Below the pieces are notes generated by a model. The model was not told the DNA's origin, did no database searches, and was given only the letters and a program-made list of their open reading frames with translations. A stretch of DNA of 64,000 bases from Sphingobium sp. JS3065 (GTDB lineage Bacteria; Pseudomonadota; Alphaproteobacteria; Sphingomonadales; Sphingomonadaceae). The position numbers were made by a program, and so were the translations under genes. Of this stretch, positions 9,573-18,444 are shown in pieces. The stretch covers positions 1,302,001-1,366,000 of the forward strand of contig NZ_CP102664.1 in NCBI RefSeq assembly GCF_026427355.1, read 5' to 3'. The first letter of the stretch is position 1. Each line of letters opens with the position of its first letter.

Positions 9573-10394
9573 TCAATCCTGTGCCTTGGGCATGGTGCGG
9601 CCGAACGAGGCGCCACCCGCAGCCGCGACCGCCTTACGCTCGCGCCATATCTGCATATATTCGTCGCTGACATGCGAAAGCTGATGCGTGTCGAAATGCG
9701 CGTTCAACGCCTGCCGAAAACCGGACATGTCCCGCGTGCGGTTGAGCGACCGCTTGATGAGTTCCAAGCCGAAAGGCGGCGCCTGCGCAATGTGGTTGGC
9801 CAGCGCCAGCGTTTCTTCCTCCAGCTTTTCGCGCGGAACGACCTTGTTGATCATGCCGAGTTCAAGCCCTTCCTGCGCAGTCAGGCGATTGCCGGTGAAG
9901 AGAAATTCCTTTGCCTTGCGCAAGCCAAGGACATAGGGGTGGATAAGCACTTCGACGGCAGCCGCGCCCAGCGTGTGCCCGACCGGATCGGAGAAGAAGG
10001 CGTCGTCGGAAGCAACCATGAGGTCGCACATGTTCGACACCATGAATCCCGCGGCGATGCACGCGCCCTGAACTTGCGCGATCGTCGGTTTGGGCAAGTC
10101 CATGATGCGCAGGCAATATTCGTAATAATGTTCGATTTCGAAATGATAGCGCGATTCCACAGTAGGATCGGGCCGTTCCTCCTGCGACTTTTTAAGGTCA
10201 TGTCCGGCGGAGAAATGCTTGCCCTTCGCAGCGAAGATGACGACCCGAACAGATGGATCTTGCGCCACGCGCTGCACGGCGTGGTCCAACTCTTCCAGTA
10301 GCTGCCGGCTTTCGGCGTTGCCCGCTTCGGGACGATTGTGCCACAGCCGGACGACGGGGCCGAGCTGCTCGTAAATTATGTCCTGATATTCCAT
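9573..10394 (-). CDS. Enoyl-CoA hydratase/isomerase family protein lacking usual Glu pair
   Basis: 273 aa crotonase fold with the oxyanion segment GKHFSAGHDLKKS and the second segment GACIAAGFMVSNMCDLMVAS. Canonical hydratases have Glu in the CELAMMCD and PE..LG segments. Here these read FMVSNMCD and DPVGHTLG, so neither catalytic Glu is present at its normal place. It may be an isomerase, a C-C hydrolase or a decarboxylase-type crotonase rather than a hydratase. It sits between the phosphotransferase and the SDR. Confidence 0.85.
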   Translation of the reverse strand: MEYQDIIYEQLGPVVRLWHNRPEAGNAESRQLLEELDHAVQRVAQDPSVRVVIFAAKGKHFSAGHDLKKSQEERPDPTVESRYHFEIEHYYEYCLRIMDLPKPTIAQVQGACIAAGFMVSNMCDLMVASDDAFFSDPVGHTLGAAAVEVLIHPYVLGLRKAKEFLFTGNRLTAQEGLELGMINKVVPREKLEEETLALANHIAQAPPFGLELIKRSLNRTRDMSGFRQALNAHFDTHQLSHVSDEYMQIWRERKAVAAAGGASFGRTMPKAQD

Positions 10395-10454
10395 TATCTT
10401 CTCCTGGGAGCGCTCGGCGCTCGATATGGGTTCCGATGAACTTGTCAGCGATTA

Positions 10455-11807
10455 TCAGGCAGCCTCCAGCCCCAGCATCTGGCCCAACCGAAGCATAGAT
10501 GGGCGGAATCTTTCCACACCGGGAGCAGCCCATCTTACCAGAGTGGCAGGCCCCTCCCCAAATGCAGAGTCGATCTGCGTTTGCATCACCGAGATGCGGG
10601 CAAGACCCAGGATCGAGAAATAGCGAAGTTCATCGTCCGTCGGGCGAATGCCGCCAGCCTTGACATAGGCGTCCAGAAAGATTTCCCACGAACCGACCGC
10701 TTCGATTGACAGTCTCGGCCAGCAGATATCTTCAGCGGGATGGCCGATCTTGACAAATTCCCAGTCGAGTATGGCGTTGACGCGGCCATCCTCAACCAGA
10801 AGATTGTGGGGACCATAATCGCCATGTACGACAGCTTCCCTGGGTCCGACGAGATGAAGATTGTCCCTCAGCCACTGGAAGGCATAGGTATGAACGGGTG
10901 AATCTACTCCCGTCTTGCCCAGATCTACCGCGCTGCTTTCAATCATGGACAGGATCTTGCTCCGCGTGTCCACCGTCGAGCAGCCAAACTCCGTCGCGCT
11001 CGGCGGCACCCCATGCAGTCGCGCAAGGTGCACCGCCATTTCCCGGCACAGGCCATCATCCTGTATGATGCTGGAAATTGGTGAGCCGAACGCATTACCA
11101 GCCACTTGCTCCATCACCATCATGGCGCCGCCGGCCTTCTCCAATCGACCGGCCCAGATCGGCCTCGGCACCGCAACGCCTGCGTCGTGTAGCATCTTGA
11201 TAACGGGATATTCATCGAGAACGGACGTCTCAGCGATGCCTGCACCAACGTCGCAGCGGACCACCACCTGCCGGCTTTGGTGTCCGACCTCCATGGTGGA
11301 GAAGACGGTGACCTTGGAATAGCCGCCGGGGCTGAGCTTGTTCGCCTTGATAACTACGGGTTTGCCGCAGTGGGCCGTCAGCACTTCGCCCAAGCGCTGG
11401 AAGTCGATCGGTAGGTCCAGAACGGCCTCTGCGGCCGGCTTGGTTCCAGAGGCGAGCAGCGCTCGATATCGACGCTCCAGCTTCACGATGAAGGAAAAAT
11501 GGCTTTGTGCCGCTTGAAGCGCACAGTCGCCCGCGGCAGGCGCGCCCGATTGCGGCCGGTCAACACAGGCGGGAACAGCTTCGACGAAAGACTGATCAAT
11601 GCAACCATCAAGAGAAGGGTCCAGCAAGGCCGCGCGGGCTGCACTTTCTTCCGCGTCACTGTCATGTTTCGCCTGGTCGCGTGCGATTATGTCGGTGAGC
11701 ACCCGGTAGGCGCATTGGCGCGGATCCCTGATATCGAAAGGTTCGACATTCGCGTCAGCCAGCACGTCCTTTATGGCCAGCAAGCGATTAAGATCGTAGG
11801 AATCCAA
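10455..11807 (-). CDS. Phosphotransferase (APH/choline-kinase fold, ACAD10/LvaA-like)
   Basis: 450 aa from a TTG start at 11807, supported by GAGGAG 8 nt upstream. Residues about 140-450 form a kinase domain: Brenner-type motif HGDYGPHNLL (catalytic Asp330, Asn335) and metal-binding DWE (Asp348). About 130 residues precede it with no motif I recognise. In catabolic clusters, kinases of this family (LvaA of levulinate degradation; the ACAD10/11 N-terminal domain) phosphorylate a 4-hydroxyacyl-CoA so that phosphate can be eliminated. I infer a similar role on a hydroxylated intermediate. Antibiotic resistance is unlikely given the neighbours. Confidence 0.85.
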   Translation of the reverse strand: MDSYDLNRLLAIKDVLADANVEPFDIRDPRQCAYRVLTDIIARDQAKHDSDAEESAARAALLDPSLDGCIDQSFVEAVPACVDRPQSGAPAAGDCALQAAQSHFSFIVKLERRYRALLASGTKPAAEAVLDLPIDFQRLGEVLTAHCGKPVVIKANKLSPGGYSKVTVFSTMEVGHQSRQVVVRCDVGAGIAETSVLDEYPVIKMLHDAGVAVPRPIWAGRLEKAGGAMMVMEQVAGNAFGSPISSIIQDDGLCREMAVHLARLHGVPPSATEFGCSTVDTRSKILSMIESSAVDLGKTGVDSPVHTYAFQWLRDNLHLVGPREAVVHGDYGPHNLLVEDGRVNAILDWEFVKIGHPAEDICWPRLSIEAVGSWEIFLDAYVKAGGIRPTDDELRYFSILGLARISVMQTQIDSAFGEGPATLVRWAAPGVERFRPSMLRLGQMLGLEAA

Positions 11808-11824
11808 CTGATATGCTCCTCGGT

Positions 11825-12811
11825 TCAGCGTGTCGCGGCGCGTTCGTGCCTGGGATGGATGCCGTTCTGGATCAAGCCGTTGACTAGATCCGTCGGCTCC
11901 TCCGCACCCACGTGGCAGTTTTCCGTGATCTCGAAGTCGCCCACCCCCTCGCGCCCTTGATGGGAAACGCGACAGAGGGATTCAAATAGATAGCGGCCAT
12001 GCCGGGAAACATACATGCCCTTGGTGATCGGTTCGGCGGTGAACTCCAGCACCTCTCCGTCCTCCAGCTTGATACGGCCGGCGCCACCCCGATGCGTCGA
12101 CCCGTCCGGTTCCATATAGACCAGGATGTCGACGTCGGTGGAGTAATGGACCACCCCGTCGCGGATGACATAGCCCAGCCGCCTGATCGGTTCGCCACGC
12201 GAATGCATGGTCAGCAGGCACATGCTGAGGTCCGGGCCGAAGACGGCATTGAACCAGCGGTGGACCTTCCCCTTGGTCCAGTCGCGAACGCCCCAGCTGT
12301 GATCCCGCAGCCCGACGCCGTCAATCACATGCTTTTCGCCCCGGAGCGTCAGTTCGCCGGTGACGCGGCACGCCGCCTCCGAATGCGGATAGGCAAGGTT
12401 GCCCTCCTGCGACCGCCAGAGGGACACAGGCGAATGGAAACTCTCCGTCCTGAAGGTGAACGAGATATCCTCTTCGTCATAGCGCCAGACGGTTTCAGCG
12501 CCATCGAATTCATAGGAACCGACCCCGCCGGCTGACTGGCCGGACGGCCCCCAGTCCTGCTCTTCTTTCGGATAATCGCGGTCGGAAGTGTAAATCCAAT
12601 TCGGCGTATAGGCATGCGCCCAGACGGTCATTTCACCCCCGTTCAGATTGGGCGAATGCCCGATCCTCAGCAAACCGCCGCAATCGTTTTTCAGGTCCCC
12701 CCACAGCAACAGGAAGCTCTCCTGCCAGTGGCTGTCCGGAGCCGCCGCATGCGTCCCCTCGTCCAAAGCCGGAAAAGTAGGCACACGGGTGCCGTCTGTG
12801 TGAAAAAGCAT
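11825..12811 (-). CDS. DUF7064/7065-like protein
   Basis: 328 aa from ATG 12811, chosen over the TTG at 12826 because GAGGAGAG precedes it and the paralogue at 844 starts at the same point. It is rich in Trp and Gly, with segments SPNLNGGEMTVWAHAYTPNW, LRDHSWGVRDW and WFNAVFGPDLSMCLLTM. There is no signal peptide, so it is probably cytosolic. The function is not known to me. It is the first gene of the operon ending at 8759 and lies 17 bp upstream of the phosphotransferase, an association that suggests the two work on the same intermediate. Confidence 0.85.
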   Translation of the reverse strand: MLFHTDGTRVPTFPALDEGTHAAAPDSHWQESFLLLWGDLKNDCGGLLRIGHSPNLNGGEMTVWAHAYTPNWIYTSDRDYPKEEQDWGPSGQSAGGVGSYEFDGAETVWRYDEEDISFTFRTESFHSPVSLWRSQEGNLAYPHSEAACRVTGELTLRGEKHVIDGVGLRDHSWGVRDWTKGKVHRWFNAVFGPDLSMCLLTMHSRGEPIRRLGYVIRDGVVHYSTDVDILVYMEPDGSTHRGGAGRIKLEDGEVLEFTAEPITKGMYVSRHGRYLFESLCRVSHQGREGVGDFEITENCHVGAEEPTDLVNGLIQNGIHPRHERAATR

Positions 12812-13088
12812 TTCGTCTCTCCTCAAGGCCGCACATTGAATGCTGCGCCACGCCTCGCTGGCGCGCCTTGACCATGATAGTTACCCGAGACCAAAATCGC
12901 TGCCTTGGCTGCAACGTCCCTTCCAACGGTCCGAAATGGTCAGGCGGGTTTTTGGCATCTCAAAAATTCTCTCCAGCCGGCACGGGGTTCTTCGCAGCGA
13001 CGATGCGACACGTCGCAACGCAACCCATAGCAGCGTCTATACCGATTTAGACCCAAGCAGCTGCACCAATCAAACCTGACGGCAATCA

Positions 13089-13102
13089 ATTCCGTATGGA
13101 AT
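13089..13102. promoter_or_regulatory. Palindromic operator, ATTCC-type (copy 2)
   Basis: ATTCCGTATGGAAT, one mismatch from the consensus. It is in the 469-bp divergent region between the DUF7064-like gene (start 12811, minus) and the FAS1-type dehydratase (start 13281, plus). The rest of this gap holds no convincing gene. Confidence 0.65.
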
Positions 13103-13280
13103 ACTCGGGAGCGAGGCATCAGCTAGTCCTTCTCCGGATAGGCACATCGTGCCATTGGAAAGACATGAAATCGTCCGGTCGGGCATGCCCAACTGATGGT
13201 TTTTGGCGCGACGCATCGCTTGGCCGCCTCAATCTCGCAGCCGGCAGAACCGCTCCAACAATGTCTCGAAGAGTTCTTGT

Positions 13281-14123
13281 ATGGTGAATGTCGAAATTCC
13301 TGATTTTGTGGGTCACGAAAGGTTCGAAGAGGACGAGGTGTCACTGCCGCTCTGCCGACGGCTGGCGGCCCTGCTTGATCTCGAGCCTTCCGGCCTGCGG
13401 GCGGGCGACGATCTGCCGCTGCCCTGGACCGCCATTCTGTTCCCCACGCTGGCGTTGCAGAGCGAGATCGGTCCCGACGGTCATCCACGCAAGGGTGACT
13501 TCATCCCGGATATCGCCTTGCCCAAACGCATGTTCGCTGGGCGTACCATTACGCAGGTCCGTCCTCTCAAGATCGGCGGCAGCGTCAGGCGACGGTCGAC
13601 CATCGCCGATGTCCAGCCCAAGCAGGGCCGCAGCGGTCCACTGGTATTTCTCACAATATTGCATGAGATCTCGGGAACCGATGGCCTCGCCTATACCGAG
13701 CGCCAGGAGGTCGTCTATCGAAGCGAAGGGTCCGCCACCAGGCCGGCCGCGCCAGAAGCGCTTCCATCGCCCGAATGGGAGGCTATCTTCCGTCCCGGCC
13801 CGGTCGATCTCTTCCGCTATTCGGCCCTTACTTATAACGGTCATCGCATCCATTATGATCAACCCTATGCGACAGGCGCGGAAGGTTATCCCGGCCTGGT
13901 CGTGAACGGTGGACTGACTACGCTCAAATTGCTTGAGTTTGCGCGCACGCATCTTTGCGAACCCCTTGTCGAATATCAGGTTCGAGCCGTCAGCGCGCTG
14001 TTCGACGGTCAGGAAATAGCGCTGCGCGGCGCGCGGACGGAAGATGGCGCCCTCTTCTGGGCCACACGCGCCGAGGCGGAAAACAGCCCCGCGATGAAGA
14101 TCAAGATAAGGACATGCGAATGA
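13281..14123 (+). CDS. FAS1-like/MaoC-type dehydratase (mesaconyl-C4-CoA hydratase family)
   Basis: 280 aa from ATG 13281; the frame is open further upstream but only from here does it look like the family. The N-terminal half is a degenerate hot-dog domain (RMFAGRTITQVRPLKIGGSV), and the C-terminal half carries YNGHRIHYDQPYA and GYPGLVVNGGLTTLKLLE, typical of HTD2/mesaconyl-C4-CoA hydratase-like proteins. Such enzymes hydrate an unsaturated dicarboxylyl-CoA such as mesaconyl-C4- or itaconyl-CoA. Its stop codon overlaps the next start (ATGA), so it is translationally coupled to a CoA-transferase and then a CitE-type lyase. Confidence 0.87.
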   Translation: MVNVEIPDFVGHERFEEDEVSLPLCRRLAALLDLEPSGLRAGDDLPLPWTAILFPTLALQSEIGPDGHPRKGDFIPDIALPKRMFAGRTITQVRPLKIGGSVRRRSTIADVQPKQGRSGPLVFLTILHEISGTDGLAYTERQEVVYRSEGSATRPAAPEALPSPEWEAIFRPGPVDLFRYSALTYNGHRIHYDQPYATGAEGYPGLVVNGGLTTLKLLEFARTHLCEPLVEYQVRAVSALFDGQEIALRGARTEDGALFWATRAEAENSPAMKIKIRTCE

Positions 14124-15355
14124 ATGGGGGAGTTTTACAGGGCATCAAGGTCGTCGACCTCACCAGCGTGGTCGTGGGGCCAGTGGCGACCATGTTCCTG
14201 GCCGATTACGGTGCGGACGTCATTAAGGTCGAAGCACCGGCGGGAGATCTGCTGCGTAAATTGGGCGGAGCCTCCCGCAGCGGTCAGTTGTCGCCCAAAT
14301 TCCTGCATTTCAACCGAAACAAGCGTTCCATCGCGATCGACCTCAAGTCGGCCGAAGGCATGGCGGCCCTGCGTAAGCTGATCGCATCGGCGGACATATG
14401 TGTCAGCAACATGCGCGGCGCCGCGATGAAGCGGCTGGGGCTTGACGTCGACAGCCTCTTCGCGATGAATCCCCGGCTGATTTATTGCAGCCTCGTCGGG
14501 TTCGGCCAGAAAGGCCGTTATGCCGCCAAGCCCGCCTATGACGGGATCATACAGGGCGTTGGTGGCTTGACGGGCATCTTCGAGGCGGCCGATGGCAAAC
14601 CCCGTTTCGTGCCCATGACGATGGCGGACCATGTCGTCGGTCTGATCGCCGCCAAAATGATGCTGCTGCAGATAATACAGCGCGAAAAGACCGGTCAGGG
14701 GGGCGCGATCGAAGTTCCCATGTTCGAGAATATGGCGGCTTTTGTCATGTCGGAACATATGGGGCAACTGACCTTCGACCCTCCGCGTGGCCCTCCCGGC
14801 GATCAACGCGTTCTCGATCCAGGGGCAAGGCCGATCGCGACCAGTGATGGACATATCTGTATATCGGCCAATACGGATGCGCAGGCCTTCGCCTTTTTCC
14901 GCGCCATCGGGCGGCCTGAACTCTGCGAAGATCCCAGATTTTGCAGCGTGAAGGCTCGTTATGATAATGTTAGCGAATATTTCGCGTTGCGGGAAGATGC
15001 GCTCAGGACGCGGACAACGGCCGAATGGTTGGAAATATTTGACTGCGCGGATGTTCCCGCCGGTCAGAGCCACACCCTTGAGACGCTGTTGACCGACGAG
15101 CATCTTCAGGACGTCGGCCTGTTCCGCGTCACGAACCACCCCGCTGAAGGAGATATTCTGAACATCCGGCTGCCGAACGACGCGGACGATCTTGCGCGGC
15201 CCGGCTACAGCCCGCCCCCTCTACAGGGACAGCATAGCGGAGATATCCTGGCCGAGCTGGGCTATTCGGACGAGGAGATAGAAAGGCTGCGCCTTGCCAA
15301 TGTCATCGTCGCGCCAGGCCGTCCACAGGACGAAGAAAAGAGGATGCCCGCGTGA
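14120..15355 (+). CDS. CaiB/BaiF family (class III) CoA-transferase
   Basis: 411 aa from ATG 14120, which overlaps the previous stop and has AAGGA 7 nt upstream; ATG 14114 is a less likely alternative. Motifs: LQGIKVVDLTSVVVGPVATM, ADYGADVIKVE, HFNRNKRSIAIDL and PAYDGIIQGVGG, in which the Asp fits the position of the acyl-accepting Asp of the family. It moves CoA between carboxylic acids without ATP. With dehydratase and CitE-type neighbours, a role like itaconate or mesaconate CoA-transferase is the natural reading. Its TGA overlaps the GTG of the next gene. Confidence 0.92.
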   Translation: MNGGVLQGIKVVDLTSVVVGPVATMFLADYGADVIKVEAPAGDLLRKLGGASRSGQLSPKFLHFNRNKRSIAIDLKSAEGMAALRKLIASADICVSNMRGAAMKRLGLDVDSLFAMNPRLIYCSLVGFGQKGRYAAKPAYDGIIQGVGGLTGIFEAADGKPRFVPMTMADHVVGLIAAKMMLLQIIQREKTGQGGAIEVPMFENMAAFVMSEHMGQLTFDPPRGPPGDQRVLDPGARPIATSDGHICISANTDAQAFAFFRAIGRPELCEDPRFCSVKARYDNVSEYFALREDALRTRTTAEWLEIFDCADVPAGQSHTLETLLTDEHLQDVGLFRVTNHPAEGDILNIRLPNDADDLARPGYSPPPLQGQHSGDILAELGYSDEEIERLRLANVIVAPGRPQDEEKRMPA

Positions 15356-16296
15356 CCTCGGTCGATCCGGCAGCTTCGCATCGCCCCGACTTGTTCCCGG
15401 GACGCGCAGGCGGCCGAGCGCCACTGTGGCGCTCTCTCCTTTACGTCCCTGCAAATGTGCAGAAGTTCGTCGATCGGGCCTCTCGGTCCGAAGCGGATGC
15501 GATCCAACTCGACCTTGAGGATGGCGTTGCACCTCCCGACAAGGCGGATGCACGTCGCGGAATTGCTGTGGCTGCGCGCAGGATCGCGGCGAGCGGCATC
15601 GACGTGATTGTTCGAATCAACCGTCCCCTTGCACTTGCGGTGCGGGACATAGAGGCCAGCGTCGGTCCCGATGTGATGGCTCTCTCCCTGCCCAAGGTGG
15701 AAAGCGCCGACCATGTCAGACTGCTCAGCGAGGTGGTGGGTGAAGCTGAGTTGCGGGCAGGAATGAATCCGGGAGGCACTCGCTTCATCCTGGGCATCGA
15801 ATCGCCCTCGGCCTGGTTTCAGATGCAGGCGATCGCAGCCGCCGACACCCGGAACGTTGCGATGCTGCTTGGCACGGAAGATTTCGCCACCGCGGTAGGC
15901 ATGGCGGTGAGCGCTGAAAATTTCGCCGGCCCGAAGCAGATGATGGTGCTGGCGGCTACGGCGGCGGGCATCGCTCCTCTTGGCATCGTGGGCAGTTTCG
16001 CCAATTTCCGGGACACCGATAATTTTCGCGCGATGGTGCTAAAAAGCCGCCAGCTTGGCTTCAGGGGATCGAGTTGCATCCATCCTGACCAGATACCCAT
16101 TCTCAATGCTGGATTCTCTCCGCCTGAAGAAGAAGTCGAAAACGCCCGGAAGATCGTGGAGAAATTCAGTGCCGCACAGAAAGGCGCTGTGGGGCTCGAT
16201 GGCAATATGATTGACTTGCCCGTATTGGAGCGAGCCCGGGCGTTGCTATATGAGCATCAGCGCATAATGGAGCGTGCGACACGCGTCGGCAATTGA
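15352..16296 (+). CDS. HpcH/HpaI (CitE-like) CoA-ester lyase
   Basis: 314 aa from GTG 15352, overlapping the CoA-transferase stop (GTGA). CitE signatures: RSLLYVPANVQKFVDRA, DAIQLDLEDGV, VRINRPL, ALSLPKVESADHV, GIESPSAW and RGSSCIHPDQIPILN. Mg-dependent enzymes of this type cleave (or form) citramalyl-, malyl- or related 3-hydroxy-dicarboxylyl-CoA esters. As third member of a coupled dehydratase/CoA-transferase/lyase set it would give a small 2-oxoacid such as pyruvate plus an acyl-CoA. Confidence 0.92.
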   Translation: MTSVDPAASHRPDLFPGRAGGRAPLWRSLLYVPANVQKFVDRASRSEADAIQLDLEDGVAPPDKADARRGIAVAARRIAASGIDVIVRINRPLALAVRDIEASVGPDVMALSLPKVESADHVRLLSEVVGEAELRAGMNPGGTRFILGIESPSAWFQMQAIAAADTRNVAMLLGTEDFATAVGMAVSAENFAGPKQMMVLAATAAGIAPLGIVGSFANFRDTDNFRAMVLKSRQLGFRGSSCIHPDQIPILNAGFSPPEEEVENARKIVEKFSAAQKGAVGLDGNMIDLPVLERARALLYEHQRIMERATRVGN

Positions 16297-16345
16297 CCAG
16301 CCCTCGGCTCTGCTCCAAAGGAAGGAGAAGGAGCGGAACTCGGCA

Positions 16346-17095
16346 ATGGATGCGATAAAATCTGCAAAGCGGACGCTTGAACTGTTTGAGCTGTTCGCGG
16401 ACATCCGTCGCCCGGCACGCGTTGTTGAAATTCAAAACCGGTTGGACCTTCCACAATCTAGTACCTCCAAGCTGCTGCGCATGTTCGTGAAGATGGGTTA
16501 TCTTCAATATGATCCAGCACACCGAACCTTCTATCCCACACTTCGCGTAACCCTGCTCGGCGGATGGCTGCACGACCAGTGGTTCGGGCATGATAGTTTG
16601 CTGATGACCATGGAATCGCTACGTGAGAAGCTCGGAACAAGCGTTCTACTGGGCATTCAGAACGACAAGCATGTGCTATACATGCTCGCGCTGCAGGCTC
16701 TGGTCCAGCCGCGACCGCCACTCGCCACGGGTACGCTGCGTCCTATCTGCCGGGCTGCAGCTGGCAAGGCGCTGCTGATGCACAAAGCTGAGGGCGATAT
16801 TGGCCGGCTGGTCAGACGCATAAATGCAGAGGAGCCGGACAGCACCCTGCATGTCGATCTGAAAGATCTTCTCGCGGATCTCGCGGAATGTCGTGCGCGA
16901 GGCTATGCTTTGAGCGAAGGCGCTATCGTCGCGAGCAGCGGCGTCGTGGCCATGCCGCTGCCCAGATTACCGGGCCAGCCCGCCATGGCGCTGGGCGTGG
17001 GCGCTCCGCTGGACTGGTTGCGTGAGAATGTTGGGGAAGTGGTAGAGACATTGAGGAGCCAGATTTCGGCCATGGGCGAGAAATCCGGCGAATGA
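16346..17095 (+). CDS. IclR family transcriptional regulator
   Basis: 249 aa from ATG 16346. The N-terminal winged helix (residues 1-70) contains VVEIQNRLDLPQSSTSKLLRMF, and the C-terminal effector domain contains RPICRAAAGKALLMH and ARGYALSEGAIVASSGVVAMP. IclR proteins sense small organic acids and bind palindromes. As last gene of the dehydratase/transferase/lyase operon it likely controls that operon and perhaps the whole ATTCC-type regulon. A GGAG sequence lies about 12 nt before the start. Confidence 0.9.
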   Translation: MDAIKSAKRTLELFELFADIRRPARVVEIQNRLDLPQSSTSKLLRMFVKMGYLQYDPAHRTFYPTLRVTLLGGWLHDQWFGHDSLLMTMESLREKLGTSVLLGIQNDKHVLYMLALQALVQPRPPLATGTLRPICRAAAGKALLMHKAEGDIGRLVRRINAEEPDSTLHVDLKDLLADLAECRARGYALSEGAIVASSGVVAMPLPRLPGQPAMALGVGAPLDWLRENVGEVVETLRSQISAMGEKSGE

Positions 17096-17105
17096 AGCTG
17101 AAAGA

Positions 17106-17151
17106 AAAATGGAAGTCCGGATGGTGCCTCAGCCATCCGAACTTCCATTTT
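17106..17151. terminator. Strong bidirectional terminator
   Basis: Two 19-nt arms (17106-17124 and 17133-17151) with one mismatch and an 8-nt loop. The arms begin AAAATGG and end CCATTTT, giving poly-T on both strands. It sits between the convergent IclR gene and amidohydrolase gene. Confidence 0.88.
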
Positions 17152-17164
17152 GCAGGCGGCCCCA

Positions 17165-18343
17165 TCAGTCGAGCTTGAAAACCTTCATGGCCGTGCCGCC
17201 CAGGATCATGCGGGCTTGCTCGGGTGTGGTTACATCCAGCACCGCCTTGATCGAATCCCAGCACCAGCCAAAGCCGCCTTCCGCATGCGGATAATCCTGG
17301 CTCCACATGACGCGGTCTGCGCCGACGATGTCGAGCAGACGCATGCCGGCGGGATCGTGCATGAAGACCGCATAGCAGTTATTTTCCCAATAATAGCGCG
17401 GATGCTGCTTCAGCTTGGGATTAAGTGCCTGCTGATAGCATTCGTACAGCATCGATGCCGTCTGGAGAGCGCCGGGCACCCAGTTGATTTCAGCCTCCAC
17501 AAAGGCGACCTGAAGCTTGGGAAAGCGATCCAGGATGCCGCCGAAGATCAGTTCGCCCAAATTCTTCCTGAAGCCGGCGAACTGCGTCATCACGGTGACG
17601 CCCTCGCCGCCTGGACCGTCGGCATGCGCCTCGCCCACATGGAAACAGATCGGTATGTCCGCATCTTCTATCGCGGACCAGAGGGCATCGACCTCGGGCA
17701 TGCAATAGTTCATCGGCTTGCCGTCCGGTCCCTTGGGATTAATCGGCAGCTGGATCGTCTTCAATCCCAGATCCTTCGCCTCGAACACGGCGTCGCGGAT
17801 CTTTTCGAGATTGCCGACATTGACCTGCCCCACGCCAAAGAAGCGGCCGGGCGCCAGCTGGTTCATCTCCTTCAGATGCTGATTGTAGATACGGAAAACC
17901 CAGTCACGCACTTCAAGGTCGGGAACGTGGTGAAAGAGGTTGATGCCATTGCCGAAAGCGATTTCCTTCTGGACCCCTTCGACATCGAAATCCCGCATCC
18001 GCGGTTCGATCGACACGCAGCCCGGCACCTTCTCGAATGTCGCGACCAGGCGCGCGGCGGCGGGCGGCATCATGACCTTGCCGTTCATGATCCACTGATA
18101 TTCGCCGTCCTCGGTCTTGACGATCCGGGGCGCCTTTTCCTTCAGATGGGCCGGGAAATTCTCGTAGAAAATGTCGTCAACGACAGACCAGTGATTGTCG
18201 GCTGACACCACGATTGTCCCTTCCGGCAGCTCCATCTGGCCCTCGGGCCTAGGCTGCGGAGCGCGACCGTAGGGCAGAGGATGCCCCCGCACCAGACTGT
18301 CATAGGCCTCCGCGGTTTCATTGAAGCGATAATTGTCGAGCAT
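17165..18343 (-). CDS. Amidohydrolase family protein (ACMSD-like TIM barrel)
   Basis: 392 aa from ATG 18343, with GAGGAGAGG before the start. Motifs of the amidohydrolase_2 group: VVSADNHWSV near residue 45, IPICFHVGEAHADG, RVMWSQDYPHAEGGFG and MILGGTAMKVF at the end. Members hydrolyse or decarboxylate C-C or C-N bonds with one divalent metal; here SADNHW stands where many relatives have SADxH. The substrate is not predictable. It is the last gene of a run with a CoA-transferase, acyl-CoA ligase and alcohol dehydrogenase. Confidence 0.9.
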   Translation of the reverse strand: MLDNYRFNETAEAYDSLVRGHPLPYGRAPQPRPEGQMELPEGTIVVSADNHWSVVDDIFYENFPAHLKEKAPRIVKTEDGEYQWIMNGKVMMPPAAARLVATFEKVPGCVSIEPRMRDFDVEGVQKEIAFGNGINLFHHVPDLEVRDWVFRIYNQHLKEMNQLAPGRFFGVGQVNVGNLEKIRDAVFEAKDLGLKTIQLPINPKGPDGKPMNYCMPEVDALWSAIEDADIPICFHVGEAHADGPGGEGVTVMTQFAGFRKNLGELIFGGILDRFPKLQVAFVEAEINWVPGALQTASMLYECYQQALNPKLKQHPRYYWENNCYAVFMHDPAGMRLLDIVGADRVMWSQDYPHAEGGFGWCWDSIKAVLDVTTPEQARMILGGTAMKVFKLD

Positions 18344-18444
18344 CGAACCTCTCCTCGTCGGATTATGAGAGGAGAATATTGCTGCCTGCGCGCAAACGCC
18401 CCCTCATTTTCGAGGGGAGAGCCGGATTTTCCTGCGCATGACGG

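Noticed and set aside
10455..11807. Aminoglycoside phosphotransferase (resistance gene)
   Set aside because: The fold is shared, but the operon and length fit a catabolic acyl-CoA or hydroxyacid kinase.
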